Source: Beijerinckiaceae bacterium
GTDB taxonomy: Bacteria; Pseudomonadota; Alphaproteobacteria; Rhizobiales; Beijerinckiaceae
DNA: 6,249 nt
NCBI GenBank assembly: GCA_027311205.1
Contig: DAICZI010000110.1
Coordinates: 1 to 6,249, forward strand
Reading direction: 5' to 3'
How positions within the stretch are numbered: the stretch's first letter is position 1; the number at the start of each line of letters is the position of its first letter. The notes under the pieces were generated by a model. It was not told the origin of the DNA. It saw nothing but the letters and a program-made list of their open reading frames with translations, and did not search any database. Made by a program: the position numbers and the translations under genes. Positions 1-6,249 of the stretch are shown piece by piece.

Positions 1-882
1 CGTTCGCACAGCGACGAAATTGGCGTTTCTTTCGAGTTTTTCCCCCCCAAGACCGCGGAAATGGAGGCGCAGCTCTGGGACTGCGTCGAGCGTCTCGCGC
101 CGCTTGATCCGAGCTTCGTTTCAGTCACCTATGGCGCGGGTGGCTCGACCCGCGAGCGCACCCACAATACGGTGGCGCGCATGGTAGCCGAGGGCAAGGT
201 GACGCCTGCTGCCCATCTCACCTGCGTCGGGGCGACGCGCGAGGAGGTGGATGATGTGGTGCGCGGCTATCAGGCGGCTGGGGTGCGCCATATTGTGGCG
301 CTGCGCGGTGATCCGCAGGGCGGGCTTGGCACGGCATTTTCCCCGCATCCGGGTGGGTATGCCCATTCGACCGCGCTGATTGAGGGCATCCGCGCTATCG
401 GCAATTTCGAGATTCTGGTCTCGGCCTATCCCGAAAAGCACCCCGAATCAGCCTCGCTGGATGCAGATATCGACGTGCTGAAAGCCAAGGTCGATGCCGG
501 AGCGACCCGCGCCATCACGCAGTTTTTTTTCGATAATGCGCATTATTTGCGCTTTCTCGACAAGGTGCGGGCGCGCGGTATCGACATCCCCATCCTGCCG
601 GGCATTGTGCCGGTGCAGAATTTCCGTCAGACTGCGGGCTTTGCGGCCAAGACCGGGGCGAGCGTGCCTGCATGGCTGGCGCGCCGCTTCGAGGGCCTCG
701 AAAATGATCCCGCCACCCGCAAGCTGATCGCTGCGGCCGTCGCGGCCGAGCAGGTGCTGGATCTGGTCGATCACGGCGTCCGCGATTTCCATTTTTACAC
801 GATGAACCGCGCTGATCTGGTGTTTGCGATCTGCCATTTGCTCGGGGTCAGAGCCAAGGTGACGGTGCCGGGGGCGCCCTAA
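1..882 (+). CDS. metF: 5,10-methylenetetrahydrofolate reductase, 5'-truncated by window edge
   Basis: MetF reduces 5,10-methylene-THF to 5-methyl-THF in the cytoplasm using FAD and NADH, supplying the methyl group for methionine synthesis. The reading frame is open from base 1, so 293 residues are visible and only a short N-terminal piece (about 10-20 residues) is missing; the ATG at 61 is internal. Just before it lies VSFEFFPPKT (window codons 9-18), the family's first strand, with the catalytic Glu at codon 12 (E. coli Glu28). Other hallmarks are FVSVTYGAGG, HIVALRGD with the flavin-site Asp at codon 104 (E. coli Asp120, same spacing from the Glu), SAYPEKHPE, RAITQFFFD with Gln at codon 174, PGIVPV and DFHFYTMNR near the end. 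Between RGD and AYPE there are 7 more residues than I recall for E. coli MetF, a loop difference I believe is common in alphaproteobacteria. The frame stops at TAA 880-882. Homopolymers (7 C at 43-49, 8 T at 523-530) do not break it. Confidence 0.96.
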   Translation, partial: RSHSDEIGVSFEFFPPKTAEMEAQLWDCVERLAPLDPSFVSVTYGAGGSTRERTHNTVARMVAEGKVTPAAHLTCVGATREEVDDVVRGYQAAGVRHIVALRGDPQGGLGTAFSPHPGGYAHSTALIEGIRAIGNFEILVSAYPEKHPESASLDADIDVLKAKVDAGATRAITQFFFDNAHYLRFLDKVRARGIDIPILPGIVPVQNFRQTAGFAAKTGASVPAWLARRFEGLENDPATRKLIAAAVAAEQVLDLVDHGVRDFHFYTMNRADLVFAICHLLGVRAKVTVPGAP

Positions 883-937
883 GGCTTCGTGCTGTCTGCC
901 CGCCGACAGGCATCCTCCCGACCGCACTGGTCAAAAC

Positions 938-966
938 TTCATTTTTCCGCCAATATCCGCTAGGAT
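938..966 (+). promoter_or_regulatory. possible weak promoter of the beta-barrel gene
   Basis: TTCATT (938-943) and TAGGAT (961-966) are separated by 17 bases and would place a transcription start near 973, about 28 bases upstream of the ATG at 1001. The -35 matches the sigma-70 consensus at only 3 of 6 positions and the -10 at 4 of 6, so this is a position-supported guess. If right, it would start transcription downstream of the GTG at 971 and thus favour translation from 1001. The rest of the 883-1000 spacer shows nothing else I can name. Confidence 0.25.
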
Positions 967-1000
967 AAGGGTGATTTCCGAAGCCGTGGATCAACGCGAT

Positions 1001-1615
1001 ATGCTGAAACTCATGGTGACTGGCCTTTTGACCAGCATGCTTGCAATGTCGGCAGCGCTGGCTGGGCCTTATGATTTTACAGCGGCTTTGCCCGATGGCA
1101 CCAGCTTTGCGCCGCTTCCGGCCGCCAGCGCCAAAAAGGCCGATCCCTGGAAAGGCCTGACGCTCGGCACCGAAGCTTTCGCAGTCTCCGGCCTTGGCAA
1201 GGGCATGAAAGGCGGCTTCGGGGCGGACGGTTTTCTCGGCTATGATCATGCCTTCGACAATCATGTCGTGCTCGGATTGCGCGCAAGTGCCGGCTATCTG
1301 CCGGGCATCATTCAAGGTGGCCCGGCTGGCTATAATTTTGGGATGGTCGATGCCAGGTTTGGTTATGAAATGGGCCGATTGACCCCCTGGGTGGCGGTCG
1401 GTGGTGGTGTCGCCAAGGCGACCCGTTTTGCGTCCAACACGCCCGATGTCAGTACCTCGCTGAATGATCTGTTTTCCGACACGCACAAGGGAGCCACCTT
1501 CACCCGCGCTTCAGCAGGGTTTGATTATGCCGTTAACAATAACCTGACGCTTGGGATGAGCGTCGGCGTCATGCAATTTCACAACGGATTTGCTGCAGAC
1601 CCGTTGTCACAATAA
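1001..1615 (+). CDS. secreted small outer-membrane beta-barrel protein, function unknown
   Basis: This 204-residue protein begins with a clear Sec signal peptide: MLKLM, a hydrophobic core, then AALA before the likely cut after residue 21. After a Pro/Ala-rich stretch (about 22-48) come alternating polar/hydrophobic strands rich in Gly and aromatic residues. Examples are about 50-62, 72-82, 88-99, 111-123, 128-143 and 164-193, including VDARFGYEMGRLTPWVAVGG, which resembles the Omp25-like small porin families of alphaproteobacteria. An eight-stranded barrel is plausible. The chain does not end in the usual terminal Phe/Trp of BAM substrates: the last Phe is residue 197, followed by AADPLSQ. 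I chose ATG 1001 because the signal peptide starts there; the in-frame GTG at 971 would add ten mostly polar residues before it and has no well-spaced Shine-Dalgarno. The gene stands alone between metF and the pst operon. Family membership is inferred from pattern only; no specific function can be given. Confidence 0.72.
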   Translation: MLKLMVTGLLTSMLAMSAALAGPYDFTAALPDGTSFAPLPAASAKKADPWKGLTLGTEAFAVSGLGKGMKGGFGADGFLGYDHAFDNHVVLGLRASAGYLPGIIQGGPAGYNFGMVDARFGYEMGRLTPWVAVGGGVAKATRFASNTPDVSTSLNDLFSDTHKGATFTRASAGFDYAVNNNLTLGMSVGVMQFHNGFAADPLSQ

Positions 1616-1642
1616 ATTCATGAATAAAATCAATGATATAAA

Positions 1643-1682
1643 CTGTCATATGGTTGTAATGAAACTGTCGCATTCTCCTCAC
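1643..1682 (+). promoter_or_regulatory. tandem Pho boxes (PhoB binding sites) upstream of pstS
   Basis: Four units spaced exactly 11 bp apart are visible: CTGTCAT (1643-1649), TTGTAAT (1654-1660), CTGTCGC (1665-1671) and a degenerate TCCTCAC (1676-1682). This is the arrangement PhoB recognises: 7-bp conserved half-sites separated by 4-bp spacers. The first 18-bp box (1643-1660) matches the E. coli consensus CTGTCATAWAWCTGTCAY at 14 of 18 positions; the second (1665-1682) is weaker. The array lies in the short intergenic region before a phosphate-uptake operon and ends 10 bp before a candidate -10, the spacing seen at classical Pho promoters. Activation by phosphorylated PhoB under phosphate starvation follows from the known system. 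Confidence 0.88.
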
Positions 1683-1692
1683 GCTGCTGCAC

Positions 1693-1698
1693 TAGAAA
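1693..1698 (+). promoter_or_regulatory. candidate -10 element of the pst promoter
   Basis: TAGAAA matches TATAAT at 4 of 6 positions and begins 10 bp after the last PhoB half-site. The -35 position would fall inside the Pho-box array, as expected for a PhoB-activated promoter that lacks a good -35. Transcription would start near 1705, leaving a leader of about 65 bases before pstS. I see no clear structured regulatory element in that leader. Confidence 0.5.
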
Positions 1699-1752
1699 GT
1701 CCTTGCGCTGGGCGCGGGCCTTGATTGGAACCTGCGTGCGGCAGTCGATAAC

Positions 1753-1758
1753 GAGGAG
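1753..1758 (+). promoter_or_regulatory. strong ribosome binding site of pstS
   Basis: GAGGAG lies 10 bases upstream of the ATG at 1769. It fixes that codon as the pstS start and rules out the in-frame TTG at 1703, which would put a 22-residue charged stretch in front of the signal peptide. Confidence 0.8.
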
Positions 1759-1768
1759 CACACAAGAT

Positions 1769-2794
1769 ATGACACTCACGAAATTCAGCCGCCTTGCGGT
1801 TTTGGCCGCGCTGGGCGTGGCAGCATTTCAGGTTGCGCAAGCTGACCAGATCACTGGCGCAGGTTCAACCTTCGGCACACCGATCTATTCCGCATGGGCT
1901 GCTGCCTACCAGAAGGTTTCGGGCAACGCCCTGAATTATCAGTCGATTGGTTCAGGCGGCGGTATCGCGCAGATCAAGGCCAACACTGTCACTTTCGGCG
2001 CGTCTGACATGCCGCTGACCCCCAAAGAGCTGGCTGCCGCCGATCTCGTGCAGTTCCCCACCGTCATTGGTGGCGCGATTCCCTCCGTCAACATTCCTGG
2101 CATCGGGCCGGGCGGCATGACGCTGGATGGCGCGACCATTGCCAAAATCTACATGGGCGAAATCAAGAACTGGAATGATCCGGCGATTGCCAAGCTCAAC
2201 CCCGGTGTGAAGCTCCCCAACCTCGCCATCATCCCGGTGCATCGCGCCGATGGTTCAGGCACCACCTTCATCTGGACCAACTATCTCTCCAAGGTCAGCC
2301 CGGAATTCAAGACCAAGATTGGCGAAGGCACCTCGGTGAACTTCCCGGTCGGCATTGGTGCCAAGGGCAATGAAGGCGTTGCCGAAAACGTGCTCAACAC
2401 CAAGGGCGCGATTGGCTATGTCGAATATGCTTATGTCACCCAGAACAAGATGGCCTTTGCCAAGGTCATCAACGCTGCGGGCAAAGCTGCTTCGCCGAGC
2501 GCAGCGGCGTTTCAGGCTGCGGCAGCCAATGTCGATTGGTCCAAGTCAGATCATTATTATGTGATCCTGACCAACGAGCCGGGTGCTACCACCTGGCCGA
2601 TCACCGGCGCGACCTTCATCCTGATGCACGGCACGCCCAAGGACAAGAAAGCCAGCACCGAAGCGCTGAAATACTTCGACTGGGGCTATCACAATGGCGG
2701 CGACATCGCCAAGAAGCTGTTTTACGTGATGCTGCCGCCCGCGACCGTCAAGCAGATCGAAGCGACCTGGGCCGCTGACATTCACACGAAGTAA
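1769..2794 (+). CDS. pstS: periplasmic phosphate-binding protein of the Pst ABC importer
   Basis: PstS binds inorganic phosphate in the periplasm and delivers it to the PstCA channel. The 341-residue product has a signal peptide at residues 1-25 (TKFSRL start, hydrophobic core, AQA before the cut), giving a mature N-terminus DQITGAGSTF. There is no lipobox Cys, so it should be soluble in the periplasm. Phosphate-site motifs are all present: TGAGSTF (29-35), SIGSGGGI (59-66), FGASDMPL (76-83) and HRADGSGTTF (158-167). The last holds the Arg159, Asp161, Ser163, Gly164 and Thr165 positions equivalent to the E. coli ligands. A central GYVEYAYV and a C-terminal FDWGYHNGG segment are also typical of the family. 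It is the first gene of the operon, behind tandem Pho boxes and followed by a hairpin, so it is probably phosphate-starvation induced and made in excess of the other subunits. Confidence 0.97.
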   Translation: MTLTKFSRLAVLAALGVAAFQVAQADQITGAGSTFGTPIYSAWAAAYQKVSGNALNYQSIGSGGGIAQIKANTVTFGASDMPLTPKELAAADLVQFPTVIGGAIPSVNIPGIGPGGMTLDGATIAKIYMGEIKNWNDPAIAKLNPGVKLPNLAIIPVHRADGSGTTFIWTNYLSKVSPEFKTKIGEGTSVNFPVGIGAKGNEGVAENVLNTKGAIGYVEYAYVTQNKMAFAKVINAAGKAASPSAAAFQAAAANVDWSKSDHYYVILTNEPGATTWPITGATFILMHGTPKDKKASTEALKYFDWGYHNGGDIAKKLFYVMLPPATVKQIEATWAADIHTK

Positions 2795-2817
2795 GAACGT
2801 CACCAACCAAATTGCGG

Positions 2818-2845
2818 CGGCCCCGCTACACCAGCAGCGGGGCCG
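2818..2845 (+). terminator. GC-rich hairpin between pstS and pstC (partial terminator or mRNA 3'-end stabiliser)
   Basis: A perfect 10-bp inverted repeat, CGGCCCCGCT (2818-2827) and AGCGGGGCCG (2836-2845), encloses an 8-base loop 23 bases after the pstS stop. The sequence just after it (TTGTCATGTTGATGTTTTT) is only moderately T-rich, with the run of five T at 2860-2864, so termination is probably incomplete. This suits an operon in which the binding protein is needed in excess: part of the transcripts would end here, or decay from downstream would be blocked. The stem is seen directly; the role is inferred. Confidence 0.65.
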
Positions 2846-2986
2846 TTGTCATGTTGATGTTTTTGGACGCAGGTTCTGGTAAGTCGGCCCATTTTTCATG
2901 TGCACGGGCATTTTACGTCAAGCGGTTTGTCTTGGAAGGCGTGATAGTGTCAAATGTGCGTGCATGTGCAGAAGGCGGCGGGCTTG

Positions 2987-4003
2987 ATGTCAAAGGGTTC
3001 TCGTGTGGCTGATATCGCGGTAAGTTCGGGGGGGATGGGGCAAGCCGGGCTTGCTACATCGCGTGCTTCCGTTGTGCGGCGGTTTCGCCGGGGTGACAGC
3101 CTGTTTCGTGTGGTGACCCTCAGCGCAGCTTTGAGCGTGCTGATTATTTTGTGCGGCGTGCTGATTTCGCTGGTGTTTGGGGCCTGGCCGGCGCTGCGTC
3201 AATTCGGCCTTGGCTTTTTCATTCATACGACCTGGAATCCGGCCAGGGATGATTTTGGCGCTCTTGCCGCGATTTACGGCACTCTGGTGACTTCCGTGCT
3301 GGCCATGCTGCTGGCTGTGCCGGTAAGCTTTGGCATTGCGGTGTTCCTCACCGAGCTTTGCCCCTGGTGGATGCGTCGCCCTATCGGCATAGCCATTGAA
3401 CTTCTGGCGGGCATACCCTCGATCATTTATGGCATCTGGGGCCTGTTTGTGTTTTTGCCCTTTGTGCAAAGCGTGCTGCAGCCTTGGCTGATTGATTTTT
3501 TTGCGCCGATACCGGTGCTCAACATCCTGTTTGCGGGGCCACCCTATGGCATTGGCGTGCTGAGCGCCGCCTTCATTCTGGCGATCATGGTGGTGCCCTT
3601 CATCACGGCGGTGACGCGCGATGTGTTCGAGACCGTGCCCTCGGTGCTGAAAGAAGCGGCCTATGGGATTGGCGCAACCCGCTTTGAAGTGGTGCGCCGT
3701 GTGGTCATTCCCTACACCCGCACCGGCCTGGTTGGTGGCGTCATGCTGGGTCTTGGTCGCGCGCTCGGTGAAACCATGGCGGTGACTTTCGTCATCGGCA
3801 ATGCCCACACGATCTCGTCGTCGTTGCTGGCGCCCGGCACCACCATTTCGGCCGTGATCGCCAATGAATTCAGCGAGGCGACGGATCCGATGTATGTCTC
3901 ATCCCTGATTGCGCTGGGTTTGATCCTGTTTTTGATTACCTTCATCGTCCTGGCGATTTCGAGATTGCTGCTGATGCGCATCGAGAATGCGGAGGCCAAA
4001 TGA
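2987..4003 (+). CDS. pstC: phosphate ABC transporter permease PstC
   Basis: PstC is one of two inner-membrane subunits forming the phosphate channel. From ATG 2987 the protein has 338 residues: a polar, Arg-rich cytoplasmic N-terminus (1-41), a first membrane helix at about 42-66, then five more hydrophobic stretches (about 93-122, 133-158, 189-209, 246-270 and 308-330). Family signatures include the [21 protein letters not shown] region (83-103), [16 protein letters not shown] (139-154), the EAA loop that docks on PstB (EAAYGIG, 223-229, followed by VVIP) and [16 protein letters not shown] further on. It closely resembles E. coli PstC in length and motifs. The start at 2987 has GAAGG (2971-2975) upstream; an in-frame ATG at 2954 would add 11 residues and one at 3035 would remove 16, so the start is moderately certain. 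It begins 192 bases after pstS, across the hairpin, and its stop overlaps the pstA start. Confidence 0.95.
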   Translation: MSKGSRVADIAVSSGGMGQAGLATSRASVVRRFRRGDSLFRVVTLSAALSVLIILCGVLISLVFGAWPALRQFGLGFFIHTTWNPARDDFGALAAIYGTLVTSVLAMLLAVPVSFGIAVFLTELCPWWMRRPIGIAIELLAGIPSIIYGIWGLFVFLPFVQSVLQPWLIDFFAPIPVLNILFAGPPYGIGVLSAAFILAIMVVPFITAVTRDVFETVPSVLKEAAYGIGATRFEVVRRVVIPYTRTGLVGGVMLGLGRALGETMAVTFVIGNAHTISSSLLAPGTTISAVIANEFSEATDPMYVSSLIALGLILFLITFIVLAISRLLLMRIENAEAK

Positions 4004-4845
4004 ACCGGACATTGCGCGCACGCCGCCAGATTCTGAGCCTCGTGATCATGGGCCTTTCGATGGCCGCTACACTCTTCGGGCTTGGTTTTCTGGCGTTGAT
4101 TCTTGGCACCTTGCTGTTCAAGGGGTTGGCCGGTCTCAAGCTGTCGGTGTTCACGCAAATGACACCGCCCCCTGGCGCCAAGGGCGGCTTGCTGAATGCC
4201 ATTGCCGGATCATTGGTGATGACTACGGGCGGCGTCTTTCTGGGCACGCCCATTGGCATGTTGGCGGGCATTTATATGGCTGAATATGGCCGGGGCACGC
4301 GCCTCACCATGATCGTGCGTTTCATCAATGATATTCTGCTCAGCGCGCCCTCCATCATCATAGGCCTGTTTGTCTATGAGATTTATGTCGCCGAGGTTGG
4401 CCATTTCTCCGGTATTGCCGGCATTATTGCGCTCGCCATCATGGTGGTGCCGGTGGTGGTGCGCACTACGGAGGATATGCTGCTGCTGGTGCCGGGCACC
4501 CTGAAGGAAGCTGCCGCCGCCATGGGTCTGCCCCGCTCGATTTTCATTCGTCGCATTGGCATGAAAGCGGCGCGCGCTGGTCTGATTACCGGCGTGCTGC
4601 TGGCGGTGGCCCGTGTCAGCGGCGAGACGGCACCCTTGTTGTTCACGGCGCTCTCGAACCAGTTCTGGAACTGGAATATCAACGAACCCATCGCCAACCT
4701 GCCGATGGTGATATTCCAATTCGCGCTGTCTCCCTACAAGGATTGGCAACAACTGGCCTGGACAGGCGCGCTGCTCATCACCTGCGCCGTGCTGGCGCTG
4801 TCCATTACCGCGCGCATTCTTGGCGCGCAGGGAACCCGCAAATGA
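4000..4845 (+). CDS. pstA: phosphate ABC transporter permease PstA
   Basis: PstA pairs with PstC to form the transmembrane channel of the phosphate importer. The 281-residue protein has a first helix at about 11-40 and a periplasmic segment with the family's FTQMTPPP (51-58). Further hydrophobic stretches lie at about 66-93, 111-131, 138-154, 195-217 and 253-274. Hallmarks are [19 protein letters not shown] (108-126), the EAA loop (EAAAAMG, 170-176) that contacts Pst[18 protein letters not shown] (207-223) and [11 protein letters not shown] (244-254). The ATG overlaps the pstC stop by four bases (ATGA at 4000-4003), with GGAGG at 3991-3995 as Shine-Dalgarno, indicating translational coupling that would keep the two permeases near one-to-one. 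Length and sequence are close to E. coli PstA, with a shorter N-terminus. Confidence 0.96.
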   Translation: MNRTLRARRQILSLVIMGLSMAATLFGLGFLALILGTLLFKGLAGLKLSVFTQMTPPPGAKGGLLNAIAGSLVMTTGGVFLGTPIGMLAGIYMAEYGRGTRLTMIVRFINDILLSAPSIIIGLFVYEIYVAEVGHFSGIAGIIALAIMVVPVVVRTTEDMLLLVPGTLKEAAAAMGLPRSIFIRRIGMKAARAGLITGVLLAVARVSGETAPLLFTALSNQFWNWNINEPIANLPMVIFQFALSPYKDWQQLAWTGALLITCAVLALSITARILGAQGTRK

Positions 4846-5615
4846 CTGTAGAACCCGCCCTTGCCCAAAAGGTCACGATCCGTGACCTGAAATTCTTCTA
4901 TGGCGATACACAGGCGCTCAAATCAATCAGCCTGCCGCTCTATGAACACAAGGTCACTGCCTTCATCGGCCCGTCCGGCTGTGGCAAATCCACGCTGCTG
5001 CGTGTGCTCAACCGGATGTATGATCTTTACCCGCGCCAGCGCGCCGAGGGCCAGGTACTGCTGGATGGCAATGATATTCTGGCACCCAACACTGACATCA
5101 ACTTGCTCAGATCACGCATAGGGATGGTGTTTCAAAAGCCGACTCCGTTCCCGATGTCGATTTATGACAACATCGCCTTCGGCATCAAGCTCTACGAGCG
5201 TTTGCCCAAAGCTGAACTGGATCAACGTGTTGAGGCCGCGCTGCGCGGCGCTGCGCTGTGGGATGAAGTCAAGGACAAGCTCCAGGCTTCCGGCCTCAGC
5301 CTGTCGGGCGGCCAGCAGCAAAGGCTTTGCATTGCCCGCACCGTGGCGATCCAGCCCGAAGTGATCTTGCTCGATGAACCCGCCTCGGCGCTCGACCCGA
5401 TCTCGACGGCCAAGATCGAGGAACTGATCGATGAATTGAGCGCGCGCTACACCATCGCCATTGTCACGCACAATATGCAGCAGGCAGCACGCGTTTCAGA
5501 CTATACCGCTTTCATGTATCTCGGCTCATTGATTGAATTTGACGAAACCTCGAAGCTATTCACAACGCCCCACGAAAAACAAACTCAAGATTATATCACC
5601 GGCCGCTTCGGCTGA
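4842..5615 (+). CDS. pstB: phosphate ABC transporter ATP-binding protein PstB
   Basis: PstB is the cytoplasmic ATPase that drives phosphate import (EC 7.3.2.1) and takes part in signalling with PhoU. The 257-residue protein has every ABC motif: Walker [10 protein letters not shown] (43-51), Q-loop Gln98 in the PstB-typical [19 protein letters not shown], signature LSGGQQQR (154-161), Walker B VILLDE (174-179), D-loop SALD (182-185) and switch His210 in [13 protein letters not shown]. The C-terminus DYITGRFG is also diagnostic. The ATG at 4842 overlaps the pstA stop (ATGA, 4842-4845) with AGGGA at 4829-4833. An in-frame start at 4743 would lie deep inside pstA and add a 33-residue Arg-rich stretch unlike PstB, so I reject it. 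The D-loop reads EPASALDP where E. coli has EPCSALDP; the change does not touch a catalytic residue. Confidence 0.98.
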   Translation: MTVEPALAQKVTIRDLKFFYGDTQALKSISLPLYEHKVTAFIGPSGCGKSTLLRVLNRMYDLYPRQRAEGQVLLDGNDILAPNTDINLLRSRIGMVFQKPTPFPMSIYDNIAFGIKLYERLPKAELDQRVEAALRGAALWDEVKDKLQASGLSLSGGQQQRLCIARTVAIQPEVILLDEPASALDPISTAKIEELIDELSARYTIAIVTHNMQQAARVSDYTAFMYLGSLIEFDETSKLFTTPHEKQTQDYITGRFG

Positions 5616-5629
5616 CGCACCAAAAATTC

Positions 5630-5635
5630 GGGAGA
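5630..5635 (+). promoter_or_regulatory. ribosome binding site of phoU
   Basis: GGGAGA ends 9 bases before the ATG at 5645 and supports that codon as the phoU start. It lies in the 29-base gap after pstB, which shows no promoter or terminator, so phoU is probably read from the pst transcript but initiates translation independently. Confidence 0.7.
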
Positions 5636-5644
5636 TACCATCGC

Positions 5645-6249
5645 ATGGCAGAACATATTGTTCGTTCGTTCGACAATGAGCTGGAAGTGCTGGGCCGTTC
5701 CATCGCCGAAATGGGTGGCATAGCCGAAAAAATGTTGGCTGATGCGATGGAAGCCCTGTCGCGGCTCGATACCGACCTTGCCCAGCATGTCGTGACCACC
5801 GATCCGCGTCTGGATGCCCTGCAGCGCAGCATCGAGGAACATGCCATCCTCACCATTGCGCGTCGTCAACCCATGGCGGTTGATCTGCGCGAAATCGTCG
5901 CCGCCATCCGCGTTTCCGGCGATCTCGAACGGATTGGTGATCTGGCCAAGAACATTGCCAAGCGCACCATGAAAATCGCCAATGAGGCCCGCATGCCGCG
6001 TGCGCTGGTTGGCCTGCGGCACATGAATGACATTGCGGCGCTGCAATTGAAGGACGTGCTCGATGCCTACGCCCAGCGCGATGAGGCCAGGGCCCGCGCC
6101 GTCTGGCTGCGCGATGGGGATCTTGATGCGCTGGACGATTCGGTATTTCGCGACCTCTTGACCTTCATGATGGAAGACCCGCGCAATATTTCCTTTTGCA
6201 CGCATCTGCTGTTTTGTTCGAAAAACATCGAGCGGGTCGGTGATCATGC
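5645..6249 (+). CDS. phoU: phosphate signalling regulator PhoU, 3'-truncated by window edge
   Basis: PhoU is a cytoplasmic, all-helical protein that connects the state of the PstSCAB transporter to the PhoR kinase and keeps the Pho regulon off when phosphate is plentiful. The frame is open from ATG 5645 to the window end, showing 201 full codons; families of this type run to roughly 235-240 residues, so about 35 are missing. Two tandem PhoU domains are visible. The first has RRQPMAVDLREIVAAIRVSGDLERIGDLAKN (about 73-103), the second ends in KNIERVGDH. The E/DxxxD metal-cluster motif occurs in both repeats, at Glu95-Asp99 and Glu196-Asp200. There is no membrane segment or signal peptide. It follows pstB by 29 bases, matching the common pstSCAB-phoU order; phoB may follow beyond the window, which cannot be seen. 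Confidence 0.96.
   Translation, partial: MAEHIVRSFDNELEVLGRSIAEMGGIAEKMLADAMEALSRLDTDLAQHVVTTDPRLDALQRSIEEHAILTIARRQPMAVDLREIVAAIRVSGDLERIGDLAKNIAKRTMKIANEARMPRALVGLRHMNDIAALQLKDVLDAYAQRDEARARAVWLRDGDLDALDDSVFRDLLTFMMEDPRNISFCTHLLFCSKNIERVGDH

Noticed and set aside
890..912. Possible terminator hairpin after metF (TGCTGTC with GACAGGCA)
   Set aside because: The stem is short with a bulge and no T tract follows, so it cannot be called a terminator.
848..1486. 212-codon - strand frame over the beta-barrel gene
   Set aside because: It runs opposite a gene with a good signal peptide and barrel strands, and its own product is His/Arg-rich with no family resemblance.
1616..1625. Palindrome ATTCATGAAT just after the beta-barrel gene
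   Set aside because: It is short, A/T-rich, lacks a loop and resembles no known operator; a chance palindrome is likely.
2911..2956. Possible promoter before pstC around TTGTCT (2927-2932) and GATAGT (2943-2948)
   Set aside because: The two elements are only 10 bases apart, and no alternative -10 at 16-18 bases is convincing.
2897..2970. Direct repeat CATGTGCA at 2897-2904 and 2963-2970
   Set aside because: An 8-base repeat in a spacer of this size has a fair probability by chance and has no regular spacing or known site.
2812..3012. Short + strand frame across the pstS-pstC spacer
   Set aside because: It starts inside the hairpin region, has no Shine-Dalgarno and overlaps the pstC start; it shows no domain or signal sequence.
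2990..3808. 272-codon open frame on the - strand opposite pstC
   Set aside because: It is a shadow of the high G/C third positions of pstC: the product is rich in His, Gln and Arg, has no recognisable domain, and lies fully opposite a clear permease gene.
5591..6247. 218-codon open frame on the - strand opposite phoU
   Set aside because: It is the complement of an unmistakable PhoU coding sequence on the + strand; its composition is that of a shadow frame.

Overview
The window is a stretch of ordinary bacterial chromosome, G/C-rich and with strong G/C preference at third codon positions. Protein content and style point to an alphaproteobacterium, most likely a Hyphomicrobiales (Rhizobiales)-type organism. 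This placement rests on the look of MetF, of the small Omp25-like beta-barrel and of the Pho operon, and was not tested by any search. All six genes are on the + strand and together they fill nearly all of the window. No tRNA, rRNA, CRISPR array, insertion sequence or phage gene was seen, and no gene-free stretch reaches 300 bases.

Layout: (1) 1-882 is the body and 3' end of metF (5,10-methylenetetrahydrofolate reductase), cut by the left edge. (2) 883-1000 is a short spacer with a weak possible promoter. (3) 1001-1615 encodes a small secreted, probably outer-membrane, beta-barrel protein of unknown role. (4) 1616-1768 is the control region of the phosphate operon. It holds four 11-bp PhoB-type repeat units, i.e. 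two tandem Pho boxes (1643-1682), exactly 10 bp upstream of a plausible -10 element (1693-1698). (5) 1769-5615 is pstS-pstC-pstA-pstB, the complete high-affinity phosphate ABC importer. A strong GC-rich hairpin lies between pstS and pstC, and pstC/pstA and pstA/pstB overlap by four bases (ATGA). (6) 5645-6249 is phoU, the negative regulator of phosphate signalling, cut by the right edge.

How the genes work together: under phosphate starvation phosphorylated PhoB should bind the repeats upstream of pstS and switch the operon on. PstS captures phosphate in the periplasm, PstC and PstA form the membrane channel, and PstB hydrolyses ATP on the cytoplasmic side. PhoU, with PstB, reports transporter state to the PhoR kinase. 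The hairpin after pstS would let the binding protein be made in excess over the membrane and ATPase subunits. metF and the beta-barrel gene are neighbours with no evident functional tie to phosphate.

I found no undescribed system here. The most notable things are the clear Pho-box array, the pstS-pstC hairpin and the unassigned beta-barrel gene next to the phosphate operon.
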